DNA of 64,000 nucleotides from Struthio camelus (taxonomy: Eukaryota > Chordata > Aves > Struthioniformes > Struthionidae), in NCBI RefSeq assembly GCF_040807025.1, contig NC_090982.1, positions 86,181,463-86,245,462 of the forward strand, given 5' to 3'. Both the position numbers and the translations under genes were made by a program. Positions 44,035 to 64,000 of this stretch are shown in pieces. The notes under the pieces are model-generated. The model did not search any database, had not been told where the DNA came from, and worked only from the letters and a program-made list of their open reading frames with translations. The number at the start of each line of letters is the position of its first letter. Within the stretch, counting starts at the first letter, position 1.

Positions 44035-47000
44035 AGGCACGCCCGCGGGGGGTGGGACAGGGAGGGACAAATTTCTTCTTTTTTTTTTTTAAATAAATAT
44101 TTTAGATTTTATCTTATTTTGTCTTCCTGTCCTTCTCTTTGGGCTGGCGACTCGGGCTCGGGGAGGCGGGGCCGGGCGGAAGAGAGGAATCGGCGGCTGC
44201 GGAAACGGAGGGCGGCGCGTGCCCGTGCGGCCGTTGCCCGGCAACAGCGGCCCGGGGTGGAGGGCGGCCCCCGCCGCGCCTCTCCACAGGTAACTTCATC
44301 CTCTTTAAAACAGAGAAAAAATGCGATTTTTTTTTTTTTTGGTTTTGGTTTTATTTTAACTGCGTTTTCTCCCTTCCCCACGGGCTGCCCACACCCTCCC
44401 TTAAGCACGCGAACAAGGGCTGGCGCTGCGCCGCCCTCTTCCAGCCGCTGGGAGCGGCCTTCAAGGCCGCAGCGCGCCGCGCACCTCAGCGGCGTCCAAG
44501 CGCCTCCGAGGCCGCTGCTTGGGCCCCTCAGCCGGCGCTTTTCCGCCTTCCGAAGTCATCGGCTGTAGCTGCCAGACCCCCTTGTCCCCGTTGGCGGAGC
44601 GCTTTGGAATTTTAACAACAGAAATGTTTGAAATACAGGTATGAATAACGCTTGAACTGGGTTATTTATTACGGTCCCGGTTTTGACCCATAGTCACGAT
44701 TTCTTCAAAAGTGTTTATTTCACAAATTTTTTCTTTTTTGTTTTTATCCACAGCTGAATATTAACAGTGACTATTACAAGCATTTTCCTATAAACAAAGG
44801 TGTAGTTTACAGATTTGTTCAAAATGGAAAAATATTTTATAAGCAGTAGTATTCCATCCACAGTATTCACCCCTGTATACCATTCAGCTTCTTGTAGAGC
44901 AGCTATACCTTCCGCTCGTTAAGGTAACGAGACTTCACAAAACGCAGAAAAACTCAGACCAACCCCCCCCCCCCAAAAAAAAAACCCCACACAACAGAAT
45001 TTGCACTGTTACAGCACATTTCATTTCTTCTAATTTCAACTTAATTTGAAAGTGTTCGTTCACTGGCTTTTACATTTTAAAATAAATCGTATGCTCATCG
45101 GGGAATATTTCTATGGATTATTTTATGTAACATTCACATTGCAATAATTTTTAATCAGGAAAAGAATTGTTCATGAGTAATATGTGAATCAATAAAGTCA
45201 GAGGAAAAGGTTCATGGCAGTTCATGCACTTCATTTTAATTAGGTTACCACATTTATATGCAATCATTAAGTGTTAATTTTGCAGTTAAACACAGATGAA
45301 GGGAATGAATTTGCACAATCTAGTGAGTTTACTATTGAAAGGGGAGGAAAATAACCTGCTGTTTCAAAGTGCATCTTTGTTACTTGCATCTTTTTTGCAA
45401 ATCACACAAATTGAGGGTCAGATTTTGCAAGAAAGTAACCTGCATTGTGATTTCAGCGGTGTGATCAGACAGACTGGACTTGGTGCTCCCTGCTTGCAGG
45501 TGTTTTTAAGTTACACTATCAAAAAAGGTGGCCGAGGCTGTATGCTTAAACACTGTAACATGCCCACCTCTTGTTATTATTTCACTCGTGCAAGAAGTCT
45601 CATTAGAGTCAGTGAAATAAGCTGTACGAGAAGAAACGTTAACGACAGAGGAGTGCATAAATTCACTCCTAAGGTCTGATGTTCTTTTCCACAGTCAACT
45701 ACTACAACTTTACCAGCTGGAAATTGCCAAAAACAAACAAATAAACAAAGCAACAGTGAAAATGAAATGTGAGTGTTGTCCTGAACGCTTTTCAGCTACA
45801 TAGGTCACACAGAATACATGCATGAAGTCACCTTTGAGGAGGGGGTTGGTTTGGTTTTGTTTGTTTTGGGGTGAGGGTGGAGGATTTACATATTCTATCC
45901 ATTTTCATGGAGATTAGGATTCTCAATCCTACTTTTCTGAGATACATTATACAGGCAAAAACCAACATGGGCCAATACCATTTTCTTTCTAGCAACTTCG
46001 TAATGTTCTTGCGCACCTTCTCAGAGCCATATTTTATAAGCAGACTTCTACATCCACAGATACATTTTCAGGATAGAACAATAAAAATATTCCCACAGTT
46101 TAACATTTGTTTCAGAAACAGTGGTTCAGAAGTCAGTTACCTTAGTAGCAGCTAAAGGCACACAGTGGGAAAGCGCTCAACTTAATAATCAATATTTAGA
46201 AGTAAAGATATCTGGAAAGCAGCCAGCTTTCTCAAAGCCGCGTTTTGTGTTAAATTTGCTCCTTAAATACAGACGTGCCAAATCGAGGAGAGAAAGGCAT
46301 GCTTGAGCACAGCAATTTAACAAAATTAACATTTAAAAACAAATTTAAAAAATTGCTAACAGAGAAAATTACATATATTAAAGGTATTTAATACAGAGTC
46401 CTCTTCCAGATGGAGTTTAATGGACAAGTTACGTTATTATAGGTCAAGACATTAAATCCCAGTTCCTCCAGTTCATACATACTAACCTCTTTTAAGAGAG
46501 TCTCTTTGTTGTATGTATAAATTATGATCCTGAAAACTCCAGTGAAAGACTATTATCCCCTAGAAGAGCATTAACCACATTTTATAACTGTGATCAGCAA
46601 CAAAATCTTTGCAGAAGAGGATTCTGCAGCAACCTGTCACTTAGTCTGACTGATAAGCAGTGGTTTAATCAGTCTGTTGGGAATTGTACACCGAATAATT
46701 TACAACAGAGAGGTAGAGCCCTGAAGAGCCTGAGAGGAAACTGCTGGCCTAAGACAAATTCTGAGAAATAGCAGTGTGTTATAACCACATTGCAGAGAGA
46801 CTAAATTTTGAAATTTATTTCTGTTTCGTACGGTGACAACTACTATTGTATGGAAAAAAGTGGTAAGATTTAATTGGAAAATTAAATTCAGAGCATCGCA
46901 AAAACATTCATTTGCAAAATGTGAAAAGAGGTAGGTACAATAACTAAAAACATTGAGGATGAGCAAGTGACAGAAGAGTGCGTGCTTGCTGGGTGCAGGC

Positions 47001-49188
47001 AGCAATATGGTGGTGTTATTCTTACTGCGCGTGAAGGGGAGATGAAGGCACTGCTGAATATATGCAGTAGATGCAGATACTCAAGGACTGCAATTTGGAG
47101 GTACTGCTGGCACTGTACAAGTAATAAATTTTCTTCTATAATTAGTTGGGTAATGGTTAGAGGAAAAAATAACTTCTCCCTAGGGAATGGTCTTAACTCT
47201 GTCCTTCATTGGTAATAGCAGTACTAAATCCTAGTCCTCCATTTGAAAAAAAGTATTTACGCTCAAGCATAGACCAATACAATTTGTAACAGCACTCAAC
47301 TTTTTCTTTAAAAATGTGCTTTTGGACAGTAATATACACATATAGTACATACAGGACTATTACAGTTTGTATATACATAGATTATATACATGATGTTTAA
47401 ATCCAACACATTCTATCTAGAAAGGTGACTGCAGCACAGTGGTTTTTTTTTTAGTGTTGTGTATCTTTAAGAGCCTTTACATTCTCTTTTAATACTCTGA
47501 GCTGACTGGATACCTAATCATAAATTTGCTGTGTGGATATAACTTACACCAAATAAAAGTAGTCCGAAAGATGAAGAGAGGTTTTCTGAAAGCTCTTAAT
47601 CATCCTGGAAGTGCCGAGACGACTAGGACTGCAATCACAAAAGCAAGCAAGTTAAGATCTACTTAGACAAGACCATTATGGAAGTGGAAAGGCCAAAATA
47701 GTCCCGGTTATAAGATGCGGGAAGCCTTTGCTGCTGCACCAAGGCATAGTGAGTTACGGCAAAAGCATCACCACTGTAACCGTGCAGTCCCAATGTGCAG
47801 ACCTGCCACAATTGTATCGTGCACAGGATTGTTGTAAAGCCTCGTTCACCCTTGGAAACCATTTTTTTCCCCCGTTTCAGCAAGCAGAGTGGTTTCCTGC
47901 AGTGACTGCAGTGATCAAATGTAGTGTGCTAAGTATTTAGAAAAATCAGTTACTGCTTTTGGGAGTAGCTGGCCACTTCTAATGCCTAGCTGGTGAGGTA
48001 AGAAGATGTGTTTAATATATTGGTTATGTAAAAAATGTCCTAACAGAATTTGAATTGATTGGATTGTGGTAGATAAAAGGATTCTTGTTTGCTCTTTTAG
48101 AAAATGGCTGATGTTACTAACACGCTAACTGACGGTTTTTCGTGTTAAACCATTTCATTGCTTAGCCATTCCCTTTCACTTTCAAACTTTTTAAAGTATT
48201 CTTCATTTATCTAAGCCTGGTATTTGCACCACTGGTAAATGTTCTGATGGCCGTTGAGTTGAACAGAATCTTTGTTTCCTAGTCCTAGGCTACAGCTAGG
48301 ACTAATCCACTGAACGAAGTAGGACTGGGGACCTGATTATTAAACTGGGTTGCATTTGCCTGACTGACTTATACGTAAGATTCTGATAACGGCTACGTAA
48401 GAGTAAGGAAACGACTTCTTTTCTCAAGCTCAACAACCCTTAGCTGCTGCATGAGAGTATTTGACTTCTAAAAGCACAGGGAAAGCCAGCAACAGGGGTC
48501 AGGATGACGCTTGCCTATACTAGAAGCAGGAGGCCTAAGGCAGTCCCTTGTCTCAAGATCATGTCATTAGGATGCAATCTTTGTGAGTCACTAATATAAA
48601 TCTGGTAATGGAAGAAAGTCCAAATTGCCAGTTTATTTGAATTCCCTGTAGTGTGTAAGTAAGAGATGCCCCATATGAAGTAAGGAGAGCCACAACATTT
48701 CTGAAACTGAGAATTCATGACAAATTCCAGATCAGGGGAAACAAGCATTGTTCAATTCTGTTACCTTAACCTGCATGATAAACACATATTGGTACCTTCT
48801 GCAATTTAATTTCTTAATTATTATGATATAGTTACTAGCAAGAACGATAGGCAGAATTGCATATCTCCATTATTAATATATACAGACCACCTAGTTATTA
48901 GACAAATTGTATGTCCTTGAAGGCAGCATAAATGTCTAGGATTTTGTTTTTGAATTTTAACTGTCATTTCTTCATAGTCACCTATGAAGATCAAAGTAAG
49001 CTGTCTCCACTAACCATTCTTTTCTGGTAGCAGCTTTTGGAGATTATCATGGGCTCTGAACTATGTCAGCATAAAATCAAGACGTTTAAAAAAAGAAACA
49101 AAACTGTATTTCAAGTATCCTTACACTGAGCTACAAATTACCAAAAAAATCACATACAGATCAGTCTCTTTTTTTACTGTACAGTCCA

Positions 49189-49194
49189 TTTATT
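49189..49194 (-). terminator. Candidate MYO5B polyadenylation signal AATAAA
   Basis: This is the first hexamer on the coding strand after the stop, about 150 bases downstream. Further minus-strand AATAAA hexamers occur at 48,632, 46,814, 44,714 and 44,665, so the main end of the transcript cannot be chosen from sequence alone. Confidence 0.35.
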
Positions 49195-49264
49195 ACTGTG
49201 TATTGGTTCTTCCATAAACTCATTTGGTCCACATTTAAAGAGCTCCTTAATTCCTTTTTTGATT

Positions 49265-49266
49265 TC

Positions 49267-49296
<30 letters not shown>
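49265..49296. repeat. (TC)n followed by T20, MYO5B 3' UTR
   Basis: A short TC dinucleotide run is followed by 20 T on the plus strand. In the MYO5B transcript this reads as a long A run followed by GA repeats, 45-80 bases after the stop. It would cause internal oligo(dT) priming in cDNA libraries. Confidence 0.9.
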
Positions 49297-49297
<1 letters not shown>

Positions 49298-49341
49298 GCT
49301 GGAGGTCTCTGGGTATGAGAGATGGACTAATTATATTTTCT

Positions 49342-62110
<12,769 letters not shown>

Positions 62111-64000
62111 CTGAGGAAAAGCCCACTCAGTGATTTTGGTACCGCGGCGGTAACTACCCCTTTTGAGTCCAGATCGTTCAAAGTCACCTAACTTGCGCTA
62201 TGTCCCCGTGGGAGCGAACGGATCTCCCAGTGACCAATATAAACACAGGGGCACTGTGGCTGTTATTGCAATTTTAGCCTATTATTTGCAGTACTAGAGA
62301 TTAAACCATGAACGGGACCGCAAACATGCTCCAGACAGGCCCCTAAAGGCAAGCGCCTTGGAGTGGCTCCCAGGACAGCCCAGACTCCAACCCGGCCCAA
62401 CATGCCCAATGCAGAATGTGGCAACGTGAGTTCAGAGGGGAGCTGAGACCACAAGCGTGCACAAAAGTCTTTACAATTGGAAAGTTAGACGACTGGTCAA
62501 TCAATAAAAACGGTCACTAATCATTCTCTTAAGTCTCATCTTCCGCCTTGCTCGATAATCCAAAAGAGAAGAATTCCTCTGATATGAGAAGCATCTTAAC
62601 TTCCTTAAGTCCTAAAAGAAAAGCAAGCTTATCAAGGGGAGTACGTAAGATTAAAGATTCTGTCTGGCGTGATCGACATATTGCCCAGCACTCGGGCAGG
62701 CATCTGAACCTTGCCCGGCTTCTTATCTGTACACACTTTGGGAAGGGGTAGGAAGAGAAACTTGTGAGACTTCCTTTAAGGTTTGCCAAATACTTTTGAA
62801 AGAAGAGATATGTAATTTGAAGCTCCCCCCGTCCGCCTTCATCAGAGGTGGAAGGGAAAAAAACAAAATCCAGAAACTCCTGTCTTTCTGCAGCTATATC
62901 ACAGATTTGGGTCACTTTACTTTTCCCTTTAGTAAGGAGCAGATGCAGGGCAGGTTCCAAGACCAAGACCTGCAGGTTTTTCAAAAGCTCAGCTCACACA
63001 GGGCCATTGTTCCTCTGCTCTGGCCCCTTTTAAATGTCAGCTCTTGCGAACTGAACTATATGTAATGCAAGCTGCTCCTCTGGGTTACACTGCCACAGGC
63101 TTCGTTTGCTGTTGCTGGGAGTTTGTAGGAGGGTGGACGCTGAAACCCTTCGCTCCTAGTTGTTTGTACATCTATTATTTCTTTATCTTTGTTTAAAAAA
63201 AAAAAAAAGGGATATACATGTATACCTCCACTGTCTTTCATCACCTACCTGAAGGAACATGCAAGAGGGAGCTTTGCTCAGCTCAAGCCTACCAGCTCCA
63301 TAGTCACTGCTGACTTCACCAGGTATCTTCAGCAGTGGGAAAAAAATACTTGTGCTGCCATATGCACACACTAACACCATGATAGTGGTGAGTACAGAAG
63401 TCACTAAACCAGCCATTCCCCCACTTTTCCACAGGTACCCCGTCTTTCTGGGACCTCCAGGGGATGATACATGGATCACGTGAAATCCCTTCTCCTCTTG
63501 GGAGCTACCAGCAAGGCATTCAGTTACTGTATTATCATTTCCTAAATCAGTTGCTCAGAAATCAGGCGATTTAACCAGCTATTTTAAATTTAGGAGAGAG
63601 AATAGCAAGGAAATTCTAATGAGAACCTGCCCCATGCTCTGCTCTGTATTAACCCTGACTGCGGCTGTTTGGGGATGCCCGGGTTACGCAGGCAGGCTGG
63701 TTTGCGGTGGGTGGATGGGCAGCAAAACAAACACTGGAAATTGGGAACCCTTAAGAAAGCTCCAAACTTTGCACCCACAAACAGAGAGGAGTACTCCAGG
63801 CTCTCAGCCAGCTCCTTAATGGAAAGGTTGTTGCCTCCTGTACGTATCCACACTATCGGGGGTGCTGATAAACTCTGGCACTGGACGCAACCGCAATGCT
63901 CAAGGAGAGAAACTCCAACATCGATACCTTGCTATAGGGCCCAGGATGTGCCTCGACCCCTTAGTGGTAGGAGCTGGGAAAAAGCTACAGCTCTTCTAGT
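62111..64000 (-). other. MYO5B: MYO5B intron running off the window
   Basis: The sequence upstream of the coiled-coil exon shows no further myosin-V exon up to the window edge. A poly(A) run lies near 63,194-63,207. The preceding exon, which must end with the first two bases of an Arg codon, is expected beyond 64,000. Confidence 0.75.

Larger units (their letters stand above)
44600..49341. other. Region between MYO5B stop and ACAA2 CpG island, possibly MYO5B 3' UTR
   Basis: About 4.7 kb of AT-rich DNA without a supported exon. Several minus-strand poly(A) hexamers are present, the last two (44,714 and 44,665) just before the ACAA2 island, so a long MYO5B 3' UTR could occupy much of it. A C12 run followed by A10 lies at 44,963-44,984. 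I recognised no transposon and no RNA gene. Confidence 0.6.

Noticed and set aside
44000-49300. Small Cajal-body RNA known near human ACAA2
   Set aside because: I looked for guide sequences complementary to U4 position 8 and U12 position 22 next to a CTGA box and found no convincing match. A covariance search would be needed to decide.
63590-63853. Minus-strand frame (IKELAESLEYSSLF) as an upstream MYO5B exon
   Set aside because: It does not resemble any part of the myosin-V coiled coil that I know, and it lacks a clear acceptor-donor pair in the required phase.

Overview
The window is vertebrate nuclear DNA, most likely from a bird. Three 5'-truncated CR1 LINE tails of the avian type are visible, with their diagnostic 8-bp tail repeats and 'ggttggaaggg'-like blocks. 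Two split genes with GT-AG introns can be read codon by codon, and their order (MYO5B next to ACAA2) is the one known from human 18q21. The human 18q block corresponds largely to the avian Z chromosome, so Z linkage is a reasonable inference but is not shown by the sequence itself.

Layout. Positions 1 to about 24,000 are intergenic. I find CR1 fragments, two small CpG-rich clusters, hairpins and homopolymer runs there, but no exon I can support. Positions 24,608-43,944 (minus strand) hold the complete 10-exon ACAA2 coding sequence: 397 codons, every intron phase consistent, and catalytic Cys92, His352 and Cys382 all present. A candidate poly(A) signal lies at 24,046-24,051. Its first exon sits in a three-lobed CpG island (about 43,480-44,600). 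Positions 44,600-49,340 separate the two genes and may carry MYO5B 3' UTR. Positions 49,342-62,110 (minus strand) hold the last ten coding exons of MYO5B, about 507 codons, covering the distal coiled coil and the whole globular cargo-binding tail. The motor, IQ and proximal coiled-coil exons lie beyond 64,000, and 62,111-64,000 appears to be intron.

The two genes are transcribed in the same direction (MYO5B upstream, ACAA2 downstream) but act in unrelated processes: recycling-endosome transport on actin, and the last step of mitochondrial fatty-acid beta-oxidation. I see no operon-like link and no new multi-gene system. The points most worth a second look are small: a Tyr-to-Phe change at the MYO5B residue reported to be important for Rab11a binding, a Trp-to-Cys change in ACAA2, an AATAAA hexamer overlapping the MYO5B stop region, a CR1 copy with a 99-codon open pol remnant, and the structure of the CpG island at ACAA2.
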